NCBI RefSeq assembly: GCF_000568405.1
Contig: NZ_ARZY01000033.1
Location: forward strand, 1-48,838
Length of the DNA: 48,838 bases
Reading direction: 5' to 3'
From: Catenovulum agarivorans DS-2
GTDB lineage: Bacteria; Pseudomonadota; Gammaproteobacteria; Enterobacterales; Alteromonadaceae
The translations under genes were made by a program, and so were the position numbers. This document shows, piece after piece, positions 1 through 8,945 of the stretch; position 1 is the first letter of the stretch, and every line of letters starts with the position of its first letter. The notes below the pieces were generated by a model that did no database searches, had not been told where the DNA came from, and saw only the letters and a list, made by a program, of their open reading frames with translations.

Positions 1-336
1 GCAGCCGCCAATAAGCGTGTAAGCAATATATTGGCGAAGAACCCAGCGGATTTACCGGCTCAAATCAATACTGATTTATTAGTCGAAAGCCAAGAGCAGG
101 AACTTTACAAGTTAGTCGCTGCCAAACAAACTGAACTAGCACCTGTATTTGCACAACGTCAATATAGTCAAGCGTTAGCTGCACTTGCGACTTTACGTGA
201 GGCGGTGGATGCATTTTTTGATTCTGTGATGGTTATGGCAGAAGATGAACAAACTAAATTAAACCGTTTGTTATTATTGTCACAACTACGTGCACTATTT
301 TTACAGGTCGCTGATATTTCTGTGCTGCAAAAATAA
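1..336 (+). CDS. glyS: Glycine--tRNA ligase beta subunit, C-terminal end (partial)
   Basis: This is the last 111 codons of the beta subunit of the heterotetrameric bacterial glycyl-tRNA synthetase, which charges tRNA-Gly in the cytoplasm. The frame is open from base 1, so the gene begins outside the window. The visible part is the helical C-terminal domain; the stretch [19 protein letters not shown] followed by [19 protein letters not shown] is characteristic of the GlyS tail. The full protein is usually near 690 residues, so most of it is missing here. The stop codon lies in the loop of a small stem-loop. I am confident of the family from the tail sequence alone. Confidence 0.93.
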   Translation, partial: AAANKRVSNILAKNPADLPAQINTDLLVESQEQELYKLVAAKQTELAPVFAQRQYSQALAALATLREAVDAFFDSVMVMAEDEQTKLNRLLLLSQLRALFLQVADISVLQK

Positions 337-344
337 TTGCAGCA
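323..344 (+). other. Stem-loop across the glyS stop codon
   Basis: TGCTGCAA and TTGCAGCA form a perfect 8-bp stem around a 6-base A-rich loop that holds the TAA stop. A second short hairpin (CACTG/CAGTG) follows at 343-355. There is no U-tract, so intrinsic termination is not well supported; RNA processing or a chance structure is equally possible. Confidence 0.3.
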
Positions 345-359
345 CTGTCACAGTGGTAA

Positions 360-851
360 ATGGATAGAGTTATGAATACTTTCGCAAAATGTTTGGTTGT
401 TGCTGGTGCGGCGGTCTTGGCCAGTTGTAGCATTACCCCATATCCAGAACAAGTTAAAGTGGATGACCGCTCACAATATTTATATTTGCGCGGCAACTTT
501 ACTTGGTGGGATATTGAAGAGCATGCCAAAGTTGAGCGAGTTGAAGGGCAAGTCTACAAAGCGAAAGTTGAGTTGATTGCCGACGGCCAACCATATGAGT
601 TTAAGTTTGCCGATGAAAATTGGAGCTTGGGCGCAAATTGTGGTTATTATGACAAAGCAGACCAGCAGGTCGTTATTGGACAAAAGTCCAATGCTAACTG
701 CAACGCTAAATTTGAGCCGTTTAAATTTACGCCTAAGGTAACAGCGCAATATAACTTCTTTATCGACTTTTCTGATGTAAATTTACCCAAAGTTTGGGTT
801 GAAAAAGCACCAGAAGAAAACCTTATTCAACAGTTAGTTCCTGATTTCTAA
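360..851 (+). CDS. Small outer-membrane-type lipoprotein, pullulanase-N/CBM-like fold
   Basis: A predicted lipoprotein of 163 residues. The N-terminus has a hydrophobic signal (LVVAGAAVLASC) ending in a clear lipobox, with the lipidated Cys near residue 22. The mature part is a single small domain. The segment YLRGNFTWWD, then VYKAKVELIADG, YEFKFADENWS and GANCGYY resembles the small beta-sandwich domains found at the N-terminus of pullulanases and in some CBM48-like carbohydrate-binding proteins. This similarity is from memory of motifs and gives no substrate. An internal ATG at 372 would also preserve the signal peptide; neither start has a good ribosome site. A strong hairpin follows the stop. 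Confidence 0.75.
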   Translation: MDRVMNTFAKCLVVAGAAVLASCSITPYPEQVKVDDRSQYLYLRGNFTWWDIEEHAKVERVEGQVYKAKVELIADGQPYEFKFADENWSLGANCGYYDKADQQVVIGQKSNANCNAKFEPFKFTPKVTAQYNFFIDFSDVNLPKVWVEKAPEENLIQQLVPDF

Positions 852-864
852 CCAAGCGTAACCA

Positions 865-896
865 CTACGCTTGTAAGTTTTTACTTGCAAGCGTAG
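865..896 (+). terminator. Strong hairpin downstream of the lipoprotein gene
   Basis: CTACGCTTGTAAGT and ACTTGCAAGCGTAG pair over 14 positions, with one G-U, around a TTTT loop, 13 bases after the stop at 851. The stem is long and GC-balanced, but only a weak T-rich stretch follows, so it may end transcription inefficiently or protect the 3' end. Confidence 0.5.
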
Positions 897-1017
897 CGGA
901 TTTCCTGCCTGCCTGACTTCACTCCAATTCAGTTTTGCTTGCTCCCTGATTAATTTGCAATCGTCGTATCCTAGACTAGTGTTATTAATAGACTAATTGA
1001 TTTGGATTTATAGATAA

Positions 1018-1908
1018 ATGACCTCTAGTAGCCTCAAGGTTTTGTTTTTAGTATCCGCGATGTGTATCTGTGCCAACTATCTGGCGATTGCACAGGTGCA
1101 GGCTGCAACCAAAACTATTGTGCATGCTAAAGCAAATGATCCGAAAGAAAACTTAGTTTCAAACATCTTGAAACTCGCTTTGTCGAAAAGCGGTTCACCA
1201 GATACTTATCGTTTTCAAGAGTATCCTGATGGCATCAACGAAGCGCGTCTAATTAGTTTGTTGAAAGATGGCGCAATCACAGTGGCGTGGGCTGGGACGA
1301 AAAAGGAGTATGAAGACGAGCTTTTCCCAATTCGAGTGCCAATTTTAAAAGGTTTACTTGGGCATAGAATTTTTATTATTCGTAAAGGCACTCAGCAGAT
1401 GTTTGACCAAGTTGAAACCTTGGATGATTTGCGCGCGATTAAGTTAGGTCAGGGCAAATTTTGGGGTGATACTACAGTGCTAAAGCACAACAGGATGTCA
1501 GTTGTCGATCCGGTCAAATACCCTAATTTGTTCTATATGTTAGAAGGCGGGCGCTTTGATTTTTTCCCCAGAGCTGTGCACGAACCTTGGAGTGAAGTTG
1601 CAGCTCGGCCAGAGCTCAATTTAACCGTTGAGAACAATATTCTGCTTATTTACCCGTATGCCATGTACTATTTTGTTGCACCTGAAAACGCTAAATTAGG
1701 CCGTTACATTGAGGTTGGTTTTCGTAACGCAATCGATGATGGGAGTTTTAACGAGATGTTTTTTTCTCACCCGCTTATTCGTGATGTCTTGGAAAAATCA
1801 GACTTACAAAGCCGCAAAGTGTTTCGTCTGAGCAACCCTAATATGAGCCCTCAAACGCCATTTGATGAAAAGAAACTTTGGTTAGATATTAATAATATTG
1901 AACTGTAA
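1018..1908 (+). CDS. Orphan periplasmic solute-binding protein (SBP_bac_3-like)
   Basis: A 296-residue exported protein with a signal peptide (residues 1 to about 30, ending near AQVQAAT). The rest resembles the two-lobed amino-acid-type solute-binding fold: an early strand followed by LVSNILKLAL, a middle segment with LKLGQG-like and FWGDTT residues, then GGRFDFFPRAVHEPW and a C-terminal DDGSFNEMFF. No permease or ATPase gene is adjacent, so it is unlikely to be a simple transporter component; such orphans in this order often feed or mimic sensor domains, which is inference. It is a distant paralogue of the protein at 15340-16191, sharing the FPRA/FPRS and DGSFN motifs. A good terminator follows. 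The ligand is unknown. Confidence 0.8.
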   Translation: MTSSSLKVLFLVSAMCICANYLAIAQVQAATKTIVHAKANDPKENLVSNILKLALSKSGSPDTYRFQEYPDGINEARLISLLKDGAITVAWAGTKKEYEDELFPIRVPILKGLLGHRIFIIRKGTQQMFDQVETLDDLRAIKLGQGKFWGDTTVLKHNRMSVVDPVKYPNLFYMLEGGRFDFFPRAVHEPWSEVAARPELNLTVENNILLIYPYAMYYFVAPENAKLGRYIEVGFRNAIDDGSFNEMFFSHPLIRDVLEKSDLQSRKVFRLSNPNMSPQTPFDEKKLWLDINNIEL

Positions 1909-1920
1909 CAGCAAGATAAG

Positions 1921-1961
1921 CAAAGCTGACGCGAAAAGCGTCAGCTTTGTTGTTTATTTTT
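1921..1961 (+). terminator. Rho-independent terminator after the binding-protein gene
   Basis: CAAAGCTGACGC and GCGTCAGCTTTG form a perfect 12-bp stem with a GAAAA loop at 1933-1937, followed by a T-rich tail (TGTTTATTTTTT). It ends the rightward transcript and overlaps the 3' end of the convergent dsbA gene. On the leftward strand the tail is not T-rich, so it is mainly one-directional. Confidence 0.9.
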
Positions 1962-2571
1962 TATTAAGTAAAAATTTGACTAGTGCGACGTACTCTTCTT
2001 CAGATTTTACGCTGCCTAATTCAATTTGATATTTACCGTTTACGATAAAAGTCGGCACGCTGCGAATATTAAAGCTACGTTGCTCTGTTTGCATTTGGTT
2101 AGCTCGGCCTGCAGCCATAAAGCTATTGTATGCAGAATCGTATTTAGTCGGCTCTACGCCAGCTTTGTTCACGACAACGTCGCGTACTTCAGCCATGCTC
2201 GCAAAGCGCTTTTTGTCTTTATGTAAATGATTAAAAATTGCAGCAACACCTGCGTCTTCCGCTTTTAACAACTCAAGTGCTGCTAAGCTTTTGCCTAAAC
2301 CTTGAGCAACAGGTTTGTTGTTTCGAGGCATAAAATCTACATGGCTTTTTTTGAAGCTTGCGTCTGCTGGTAAGTCTTGCTTTATTTTCGCAACGATAGG
2401 CTCAAACGAGTAGCAGTGAGGGCAGTAAAATGAGAAAAACTCTTTTACTTCAGGCTGTGCAGTCGCTGCTTTTGCTAAAACCGTGTAGTGGGTACCTTCT
2501 TTAAATTGCTCTGCACAAGCCGCTAGAGGGAATAGCACCAGTGCAAATAATAAAGATGTAAGTTTTTTCAT
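1954..2571 (-). CDS. dsbA: Thiol:disulfide interchange protein DsbA
   Basis: Periplasmic oxidoreductase that introduces disulfide bonds into exported proteins and is itself reoxidised by DsbB. The signal peptide covers about residues 1-20 (LLFALVLFPLAACA). The thioredoxin-like active site is C50-P-H-C53, the classical DsbA dipeptide, and the cis-proline loop is V172-P173. The length of 205 residues fits the family. The Cys before the signal cleavage site is not in a convincing lipobox. It lies 68 bases downstream of srkA on the same strand, the arrangement found in E. coli (yihE-dsbA), where dsbA can be co-transcribed with the kinase gene. Confidence 0.97.
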   Translation of the reverse strand: MKKLTSLLFALVLFPLAACAEQFKEGTHYTVLAKAATAQPEVKEFFSFYCPHCYSFEPIVAKIKQDLPADASFKKSHVDFMPRNNKPVAQGLGKSLAALELLKAEDAGVAAIFNHLHKDKKRFASMAEVRDVVVNKAGVEPTKYDSAYNSFMAAGRANQMQTEQRSFNIRSVPTFIVNGKYQIELGSVKSEEEYVALVKFLLNKK

Positions 2572-2639
2572 TATTTTTTCCTAGTTTGGACTAAATCTTG
2601 TTGATAAGTATAAAATAAATTTGCGTTCAAGTTACCGTA

Positions 2640-3626
2640 TCATAGACCAGACATCAAGCGTAAAGGTTCCTCTTCAAGCGCTGCCAGTTGTTCTTTGAAG
2701 GCCAAAATTTGTTGTTCCCAATATCTTTGTTCTGCAAACCAACTAAAGCTGTGCTGAAAAGCTGGATCGGCCCAGCGTTTGGCAATCCATCCCATATAGT
2801 GAACCATACGCATTGCGCGCAGTGGCTCAATTAGTTTCAGCTCACGAGGGTCGAAAGATGAAAACTCTTCGTATCCTTCAATCATAGTTTCTAGTTGCAG
2901 CAATTGTTGGTTACGTTCACCAGATAACATCATCCAAATATCTTGAATAGCTGGGCCCATACGTGAATCGTCTAAATCAACAAAAAATGGCCCATCGCGC
3001 CATAAAATATTGCCAGCATGGCAATCACCGTGAAGGCGCAATTGCGTGTAATCAGCTACTTGATAAGCTTGGCAGCAGCGTTCAACAAGTTGCTGCACAA
3101 TTGTTTTAAATGGGAGTTCAATACCTGAAGGCAGCATAGGGCACTCTAAAATGACTTTTTGCGCGTCCAATAAGTATTCTTTGGTGCTAATACTGGGGCG
3201 ATGGGTAAACGCTTGTTGATGACCCACTTGATGAATGCGGCCAATAAATCGACCCATCCACTCAAGGTGGTCTAAATTATCATTCTCAAACGCACGACCA
3301 CCGACACTCGGGTATAAGGTAAATCGATAGCCTTGGTGATGATGTAAGCTTTGTTGATTGATGATAAGTGGAGCCACCATTGGCACCTCAGCTTCAGCAA
3401 GTTGCTGAGCAAAAATATGTTCTTCAACAATCTGTTGGTCGGTCCAACGTTGGGGACGATAAAACTTCACAACATATCGCTTGTTGTCATCGCAGACAAA
3501 CTGATATACACGATTTTCGTAGCTGTTCAGCGCAATAAGACCAGATTGAGGGTAAATGGATAAAGATTCGATTGCATCTAAAATTAAATCGGGCGTTAAA
3601 CTGCTAAATGAAAAATCGTCTGACAT
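2640..3626 (-). CDS. srkA: Stress response kinase A (SrkA/YihE)
   Basis: Cytoplasmic Ser/Thr protein kinase with an aminoglycoside-phosphotransferase-like fold that in E. coli limits stress-induced death downstream of envelope stress. At 328 residues it matches the family. Key residues are visible: HGDCHAGN with catalytic D201 and N206, then VDLDD with D217, numbered the same as in the E. coli protein. The N-lobe lysine candidate is K54 in YVVKFYRP. It sits between the DUF72 gene (19 bases upstream) and dsbA (68 bases downstream), so the three probably form one leftward transcript; the srkA-dsbA link is conserved in enterobacteria. Confidence 0.95.
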   Translation of the reverse strand: MSDDFSFSSLTPDLILDAIESLSIYPQSGLIALNSYENRVYQFVCDDNKRYVVKFYRPQRWTDQQIVEEHIFAQQLAEAEVPMVAPLIINQQSLHHHQGYRFTLYPSVGGRAFENDNLDHLEWMGRFIGRIHQVGHQQAFTHRPSISTKEYLLDAQKVILECPMLPSGIELPFKTIVQQLVERCCQAYQVADYTQLRLHGDCHAGNILWRDGPFFVDLDDSRMGPAIQDIWMMLSGERNQQLLQLETMIEGYEEFSSFDPRELKLIEPLRAMRMVHYMGWIAKRWADPAFQHSFSWFAEQRYWEQQILAFKEQLAALEEEPLRLMSGL

Positions 3627-3645
3627 AGGTGTGATTCCGCTGTGA

Positions 3646-4527
3646 TTAAAACAAGCTAGATTGTTGACTTTGGTTGTCTTGTATCGTTTTTGTTAGTGTA
3701 TCTGGATACACAGAGTAGCCCAAATGCTTTTTCAGTTCATCTAACCAAATTTGTGCCAGTTGGTGCACTTGGGCATTGTCGGCCGTGTGGATAAATAGGT
3801 AAGGCGTTTTACCTTGCTCCAACCAGGTTTTGAAATGTTTGAGCCAAGGTTGAATAAATTTGAGGTTGTCTGCTAATTGACTGCAGCCAATATAACGAAC
3901 CATCGGCTGCTCAGCAGTCGCAATTAAATGTACTGGCACTTTAGGTTTTTTCTTTTGTGCATCTATGATGGCTTCGCTTGTCGGTGCTTGACTATGAACG
4001 GGCCGAGTGTCCATTAAAACTCGGTTTACTTTGCTTGTGATCAATAATTGATTTAGCGCTTTTTCTGTATGCGTTTTATTAAAAAAATCGGGGTGGCGAA
4101 CTTCTACTGCTAGGTCTAACTCGGCATATTGATGTAAAAAGTGGCGTAAGTTGGCTAAATCAGCATAAGCGAAGTAGGGAGGTAATTGCACAATTATTTG
4201 GCCAATTTTATTGCGTTTGAATAACGGGGCCAATGTTTGCAGAAAGGTCTCCATCTCCACATCACTGTGTTTGAGTTTATTTTGGTGAGTGATTTGCTGT
4301 GGCAGCTTAAAACAAAATTTAAATTGCTCATCGGTAGTATCAGCCCAGCGCTGCACAGTTTGTGCATTGGGTAGCGCATAAAACGTAGTATTGCCTTCAA
4401 CACTTGAATAAATTTGACTGTAGAAGGCTAGGTGGTTAGCACTGCTGGTGTTATCAGGGAAAAAATTTTGTTGCCATTGTGGGTGGGTCCACATGGCACA
4501 ACCTAGATGGATGCGTTTGTCTAACAA
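3646..4527 (-). CDS. DUF72 (YecE-like) family protein
   Basis: A 293-residue cytoplasmic protein of the DUF72 family, predicted to be a TIM-barrel fold; its biochemical role is unknown. The N-terminal motif LGCAMWTHPQW matches the usual GCSGWSYPxW start of the family, and the segments YSSVEGNTTFYALP, FCFKLPQQITH and LAVEVRHPDFF correspond to conserved family blocks. The start is a TTG (complement of 4525-4527), chosen because it places the family motif close to the N-terminus; no strong ribosome site is visible. It precedes srkA by 19 bases and is likely co-transcribed with srkA and dsbA. The C-terminus (QSQQSSLF) is a short polar tail. Confidence 0.88.
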   Translation of the reverse strand: MLDKRIHLGCAMWTHPQWQQNFFPDNTSSANHLAFYSQIYSSVEGNTTFYALPNAQTVQRWADTTDEQFKFCFKLPQQITHQNKLKHSDVEMETFLQTLAPLFKRNKIGQIIVQLPPYFAYADLANLRHFLHQYAELDLAVEVRHPDFFNKTHTEKALNQLLITSKVNRVLMDTRPVHSQAPTSEAIIDAQKKKPKVPVHLIATAEQPMVRYIGCSQLADNLKFIQPWLKHFKTWLEQGKTPYLFIHTADNAQVHQLAQIWLDELKKHLGYSVYPDTLTKTIQDNQSQQSSLF

Positions 4528-4609
4528 AATAATACGACCGTGTTACGCTTGATATCTGTTGCTTGATACATTGAGGTCACACTCTATGATGCAACCTCAA
4601 CAAAGTTTG

Positions 4610-4981
4610 TTATTGGTCCTGGTATACGCCTGATTCAACCAATACTCGAGCAAGTTCAACCATTTCAGCTTCGGTATTGTGCTGGTCGTCTTGCCAATCA
4701 GTACCGATACGAACGCCATCTTTACCTAGCTCTTCTAACCAAAAATCAAAGTACTCGGCAACTGGAATGCTGGTTGGTTTGTAGTCTGCCCATTCATCAG
4801 TGCATGTGGCTTGAGCTGCCTGTTGGCTGCTCCAGACTAATAGTACTTCGGTGTTTTCAAATTCTTGAGAGTCAACAACCACCCAATCTTCTTCTGCCTC
4901 ATCAGCGGTTAAGCCCCACATGGTTTGGCTTTGTTTTATTTTATTGGCAAATTCGAGTAATGCTTGATGTGTTTCATTCAT
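4610..4981 (-). CDS. DUF2750 domain protein
   Basis: A small acidic cytoplasmic protein of 123 residues matching the DUF2750 family, whose function is not known. The family pattern is visible as WGLTADEAEEDWVVVDSQ, LLVWSSQQAAQ and the central WADYKPTSIPVAEYFDFWL, followed by GTDW. It stands alone on the left strand, divergent from gmk; the 154 bases between them must hold both promoters. There is no signal peptide or membrane segment. Recognition rests on these motifs only. Confidence 0.85.
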   Translation of the reverse strand: MNETHQALLEFANKIKQSQTMWGLTADEAEEDWVVVDSQEFENTEVLLVWSSQQAAQATCTDEWADYKPTSIPVAEYFDFWLEELGKDGVRIGTDWQDDQHNTEAEMVELARVLVESGVYQDQ

Positions 4982-5135
4982 AATAATCTATACCTTTCAA
5001 CAGGTTTGTGGTCGTGAATATCCATAGCATAGCGGATAAAAGCTGGCATTTATATTTTTTCCTGCAGTCTGTTGGCTAATATCTTCTAGTTACTTGGTGA
5101 TTATTGTAAACTTCTGGTTTTTTACTTGGGGCTAA

Positions 5136-5759
5136 ATGATGGCGAGTTTAGGAACTTTATATGTGGTTTCTGCACCGAGTGGTGCGGGAAAATCGAGTTT
5201 AATTAAGGCTTATTTAGCTGACCATGGGGATAATGCAAGTGTTTCTGTGTCGCATACAACACGCGCTCCACGTCCGGGTGAAGAAAATGGTGTGCATTAT
5301 CATTTTGTTAACCACGCTGAGTTCGAAAAGCTAATTGCTCAGGATGCATTTTTTGAATGGGCCGAAGTGTTTGGTAATTATTATGGTACTTCTAAAGCTG
5401 CTATCCAGCAGCAGTTAGAGCAGGGGCTCGATGTATTTTTAGATATAGATTGGCAAGGCGCTCGCCAAGTTAAAAAACTTCAACCGAATGCAAAGACCAT
5501 TTTTATTGCGCCGCCATCGCAAGCTGAATTATTGTCACGTTTACAAAAGCGCGGACAAGATAGTGACGAAGTGATAGCGAAACGGATGCAAGAGGCTCAA
5601 AGCGAAATTTCTCATTACGATGAATTCGATTTTATTGTGGTTAATGATGATTTTGCCCAAGCGTTGGCTGATTTGACTGCGATTTTACGAGCGCAACGCT
5701 GTACTCAGCAAAAACAAGCGAAAAAACATCAGGCTTTATTTAGTGATCTCTTGGCTTAA
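5136..5759 (+). CDS. gmk: Guanylate kinase
   Basis: Phosphorylates GMP to GDP with ATP, an essential cytoplasmic step in GTP and dGTP synthesis that also recycles GMP. The P-loop is in [10 protein letters not shown] (residues 12-21), the GMP-binding region includes [18 protein letters not shown], and [11 protein letters not shown] is the conserved nucleotide-kinase block. The length of 207 residues is normal. Two consecutive ATG codons (5136 and 5139) can serve as start; the second fits the E. coli N-terminus equally well. It heads the gmk-rpoZ-spoT cluster, with 63 bases to rpoZ, the same order as in E. coli. Confidence 0.98.
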   Translation: MMASLGTLYVVSAPSGAGKSSLIKAYLADHGDNASVSVSHTTRAPRPGEENGVHYHFVNHAEFEKLIAQDAFFEWAEVFGNYYGTSKAAIQQQLEQGLDVFLDIDWQGARQVKKLQPNAKTIFIAPPSQAELLSRLQKRGQDSDEVIAKRMQEAQSEISHYDEFDFIVVNDDFAQALADLTAILRAQRCTQQKQAKKHQALFSDLLA

Positions 5760-5822
5760 GCTTGATCATAAAGTAAACTGTTTGCCCTTTTTTAAATAAT
5801 TAGCATAAATAGCGGAGTAACT

Positions 5823-6098
5823 ATGGCTCGCGTAACGGTTGAAGATGCGGTTGAACAAGTAGGTAATCGCTTTGATTTAATTTTGGTTGCAGCGCGTCGC
5901 GCACGCCAAATTGCCTCAGAAGGTAAAGATCCTTTAGTTGATCCTGATAACGATAAAGCAACAGTGATTGCTTTACGTGAGATTGAAGAAGGTTTAATTA
6001 GCTCTGAGATTATGGACGAACAAGAACGTCGTGAAACTCAAGAGCAAGAAGCTGCTGAGATTGCAGCAGTTGCCGCGTTCGCTCAAAACAGAGAATAA
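5823..6098 (+). CDS. rpoZ: RNA polymerase omega subunit
   Basis: The smallest core subunit of RNA polymerase (91 residues); it helps fold the beta' subunit and in proteobacteria contributes to the ppGpp-binding site. The N-terminal sequence [19 protein letters not shown] and the following LVAARRARQ block are diagnostic. A GGAG ribosome site lies 5 bases before the ATG. It is located between gmk and spoT, the conserved order that links nucleotide metabolism with the stringent response. A long hairpin follows in the gap before spoT. Confidence 0.98.
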   Translation: MARVTVEDAVEQVGNRFDLILVAARRARQIASEGKDPLVDPDNDKATVIALREIEEGLISSEIMDEQERRETQEQEAAEIAAVAAFAQNRE

Positions 6099-6123
6099 TC
6101 TCGCGCTAATCCCTAGCGTCTAA

Positions 6124-6161
6124 CCATCCCATTTATTACCCCTTGTAATAAATGGGAATGG
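6124..6161 (+). other. Long hairpin between rpoZ and spoT
   Basis: CCATCCCATTTATTAC (6124-6139) pairs with GTAATAAATGGGAATGG (6145-6161), leaving one bulged base and a 5-base loop. No U-tract follows on either strand (an A-run lies to the right), so it is more likely an RNA stability or processing element than a terminator. spoT begins 119 bases further on, which leaves room for its own promoter. Confidence 0.6.
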
Positions 6162-6280
6162 CTTCAAAAAAATAACTTGCCATTGACGTGTCCGTCGTTC
6201 AAATTTGTGGCTAAACTTAAAGTTCGTCTGTCATTTTTAGCGTTGTTTTTATTAAACTCTTTGTTTCGTGGGAAGATTAG

Positions 6281-8503
6281 GTGGATTTATATCAAGACTT
6301 AGGTGAGCTAGTTCGAAGTTATGTGTCACCAGAAGAAGCTGAATTGGTTGAAAAAGCATTTGTGGTTGCCAGAGATGCCCATGAAGGTCAATTTAGGTCA
6401 AGTGGTGAACCTTACATTACCCACCCTGTAGCAGTGACTCGTATTTTGGCGCATATGCATTTGGATTATGAAACCTTATGCGCGGCGTTATTGCACGATG
6501 TGATTGAAGATACTGATACCACTAAAGATGACCTTGCAGAAACTTTTGGTTCTGTAATCGCCGACTTGGTTGAAGGTGTCAGCAAGCTAGATAAAATTCA
6601 CTTTAACACTAAACAAGAAGCGCAGGCGGAGAACTTCCGCAAAATGATTATGGCTATGGTGCAAGATATTCGAGTTATCTTGATCAAACTGGCTGATCGC
6701 ACACATAACATGCGCACCCTCGACTCGTTGCGACCGGATAAGCGCCGGCGTATTGCCACTGAAACTTTAGAAATATATGCACCAATTGCTCATAGATTGG
6801 GTATCCACGATACAAAAAATGAGTTGGAGAACCTTGGTTTCAAAGCCATGTACCCAATGCGATACCGCGCATTAGGAGCTGCAGTCAAATCTGCGCGAGG
6901 CCATCGTAAAGACGTTATCGAAAAAATTGGTAATGAGATCCGTAAGCGCATTGGTGAAAGCAATATTGAATGTATTGTTAAAGGCCGTGAAAAGCACTTG
7001 TATAGCATCTATAAAAAGATGAAAAACAAGGAATTGATGTTCAATGATGTAATGGACATTTATGCGTTTCGAATCATAGTAAAAGACTTAGACACCTGTT
7101 ATCGCACCTTTGGTATTGTACATAATTTATACAAGCCGATTGAAGGTCGTTTTAAAGATTATATTGCCATTCCTCGTATTAACGGCTACCAGTCTTTGCA
7201 CACATCTTTAATCGGGCCACATGGTATTCCATTAGAAATTCAGATCCGGACGCATGATATGGAGCTTGCTGCTGATAAAGGTATCGCAGCACATTGGATG
7301 TACAAAACCACAGATGATGACGACGAAGATGGCAAGGCGCAGTCCAATATTAGCCAGTTCCAAAAAGAAGCGCAGCTGGTTGCGGGTAGCAAAGAAAAGG
7401 AAACTTGGTCATTTAAAGCTGGTGATGGTAGCACAACCGCACAGGTTCGTGCGCAACGTTGGATGAACAGCTTAGTTGAATTGCAACAAAGTGCGGGTAA
7501 CTCATTTGAGTTTATTGAGAATGTAAAATCAGATTTGTTCCCAGAAGAAATTTACCTGTTTACGCCGAAGGGGCGCATTATTGAGTTACCCAAAGGTGCA
7601 ACTCCTGTCGATTTTGCTTTTGCACTTCACACTGATATTGGCTTTACCTGTGTAGGCGCGACGGTTAATAATAAACCTATGCCATTAAATCAGCCTTTAG
7701 AAAGTGGCCAAACCGTGTATATCGTTACCTCAAAAGGAGCACGGCCCAATGCTAATTGGCTTAATTTTGTTATTACGCCACGAGCTCGGTTAAGAATTCG
7801 CAACTACCTGAAAAATCTTAAAGGCGAAGAGTCTGTTGATTTAGGCAAACGTTTATTGAAAGTGGCGTTAGGGGATGTCGATTTAAATGATATTCCTGAA
7901 GAAAATATTGCTACAGTTTTAAATGAAACCAAATTGCAAACTGTGCATCAGTTGTTAGCTGAAATTGGCTTAGGCAATTTAATGAGTATCGTAGTTGCAC
8001 GCAAGTTGCTAAAACGCGACGATGCAGCAACAGCGCAGGGTGGTGAGTCTTATCTCGATAAAAAAGTCTCTATTCGGGGCGCTGAGGGCATGTTGGTAAC
8101 GTTTGCTAAATGTTGCCGACCAATCCCTGGTGATAGTATTATAGGTCATGTCAGCCCGGGTAAGGGCATAGTGGTCCATATAGACAATTGTCACAATGTT
8201 CGAGATGCTGCTACTGAACCGTCTAAATATTTTGATGTGAGTTGGGATAATTCACCCAATGAAGAATTTGCTTGTGCGTTGCGCTTAGAATTACACAATG
8301 TTCATGGTGCGTTGGCACGTGTAACGACAGCCATTTCTAAAACAGGCTCAAATATTCAAAGCTTATACTCGGAAGAGAAAGATGACTACATCTATAACGT
8401 TGATTTGGTGCTAACAGTCACCGACCGAGTTCATTTAGCTCAAGTGATTAAGAAAGTGCGCCTTATTGAGGACGTACAAAAAGTTGAGCGTCATAAAAAG
8501 TAA
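6281..8503 (+). CDS. spoT: Bifunctional (p)ppGpp synthase/hydrolase SpoT
   Basis: Makes and degrades the alarmone (p)ppGpp, here probably mainly degrading it. Domains in order: HD hydrolase (residues about 20-200, with H72-D73 and E76-D77 in LLHDVIEDTD), RelA/SpoT synthetase (about 240-345, GRFKDYIAIPRINGYQSLHT and EIQIRT), TGS (about 425-490, IYLFTPKGRIIELPKGATP), a conserved-cysteine region (FAKCCRPIPGD) and a C-terminal ACT domain. The start is GTG. At 740 residues it is longer than E. coli SpoT (about 702); the excess is an acidic and Ser/Lys-rich insert at about residues 343-383 between synthetase and TGS. It follows rpoZ as in E. coli. Confidence 0.97.
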   Translation: MDLYQDLGELVRSYVSPEEAELVEKAFVVARDAHEGQFRSSGEPYITHPVAVTRILAHMHLDYETLCAALLHDVIEDTDTTKDDLAETFGSVIADLVEGVSKLDKIHFNTKQEAQAENFRKMIMAMVQDIRVILIKLADRTHNMRTLDSLRPDKRRRIATETLEIYAPIAHRLGIHDTKNELENLGFKAMYPMRYRALGAAVKSARGHRKDVIEKIGNEIRKRIGESNIECIVKGREKHLYSIYKKMKNKELMFNDVMDIYAFRIIVKDLDTCYRTFGIVHNLYKPIEGRFKDYIAIPRINGYQSLHTSLIGPHGIPLEIQIRTHDMELAADKGIAAHWMYKTTDDDDEDGKAQSNISQFQKEAQLVAGSKEKETWSFKAGDGSTTAQVRAQRWMNSLVELQQSAGNSFEFIENVKSDLFPEEIYLFTPKGRIIELPKGATPVDFAFALHTDIGFTCVGATVNNKPMPLNQPLESGQTVYIVTSKGARPNANWLNFVITPRARLRIRNYLKNLKGEESVDLGKRLLKVALGDVDLNDIPEENIATVLNETKLQTVHQLLAEIGLGNLMSIVVARKLLKRDDAATAQGGESYLDKKVSIRGAEGMLVTFAKCCRPIPGDSIIGHVSPGKGIVVHIDNCHNVRDAATEPSKYFDVSWDNSPNEEFACALRLELHNVHGALARVTTAISKTGSNIQSLYSEEKDDYIYNVDLVLTVTDRVHLAQVIKKVRLIEDVQKVERHKK

Positions 8504-8542
8504 CCCGCGTAGGGTTAGTTAACAGATAAGAGTAGAAAATTT

Positions 8543-8935
8543 ATGTCAAAACAAATTATTAGTACAGATAAAGCACCTTCAGCTATTGGAACTTATAGCC
8601 AAGCAGTAAAGGTAGGAACAACGGTTTATTTATCAGGGCAGATCCCATTGATCCCAGAAACTATGGAATTGGTTGATTCTGGGTTTGCAGATGAAGCGCA
8701 TCAAGTGTTTAAAAACTTAAGTGCAGTTTGTGAAGCTGCAGGTGGGTGTTTAAATGATATGGTTAAGGTCAACATCTTTTTATTAGACTTAGCGAACTTT
8801 GCTCAGGTAAACGAGATCATGGCTCAGTATTTTTCTAAGCCTTACCCAGCTCGAGCAGCTATTGGCATCGGTCAATTGCCAAAAGGTGCACAAATTGAAA
8901 TTGATGGTGTGTTGGAGTTGCCAAGCACTAATTAA
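8543..8935 (+). CDS. ridA: RidA family reactive intermediate deaminase
   Basis: Hydrolyses reactive enamine/imine intermediates such as 2-aminoacrylate made by PLP enzymes, protecting metabolism. The 130-residue length is typical of the trimeric RidA/YjgF family. Conserved blocks are [12 protein letters not shown] near the N-terminus, [12 protein letters not shown], and the active-site region [21 protein letters not shown], whose first Arg is the family's catalytic/binding arginine. It starts 39 bases after spoT, and in many gammaproteobacteria a ridA-type gene occupies this position between spoT and trmH or recG, so co-transcription is likely. Confidence 0.95.
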   Translation: MSKQIISTDKAPSAIGTYSQAVKVGTTVYLSGQIPLIPETMELVDSGFADEAHQVFKNLSAVCEAAGGCLNDMVKVNIFLLDLANFAQVNEIMAQYFSKPYPARAAIGIGQLPKGAQIEIDGVLELPSTN

Positions 8936-8945
8936 TCCAAACGCA

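Noticed and set aside
254-749. Left-strand frames overlapping glyS end and the lipoprotein gene
   Set aside because: They run opposite to two well supported genes and have no recognisable motif.
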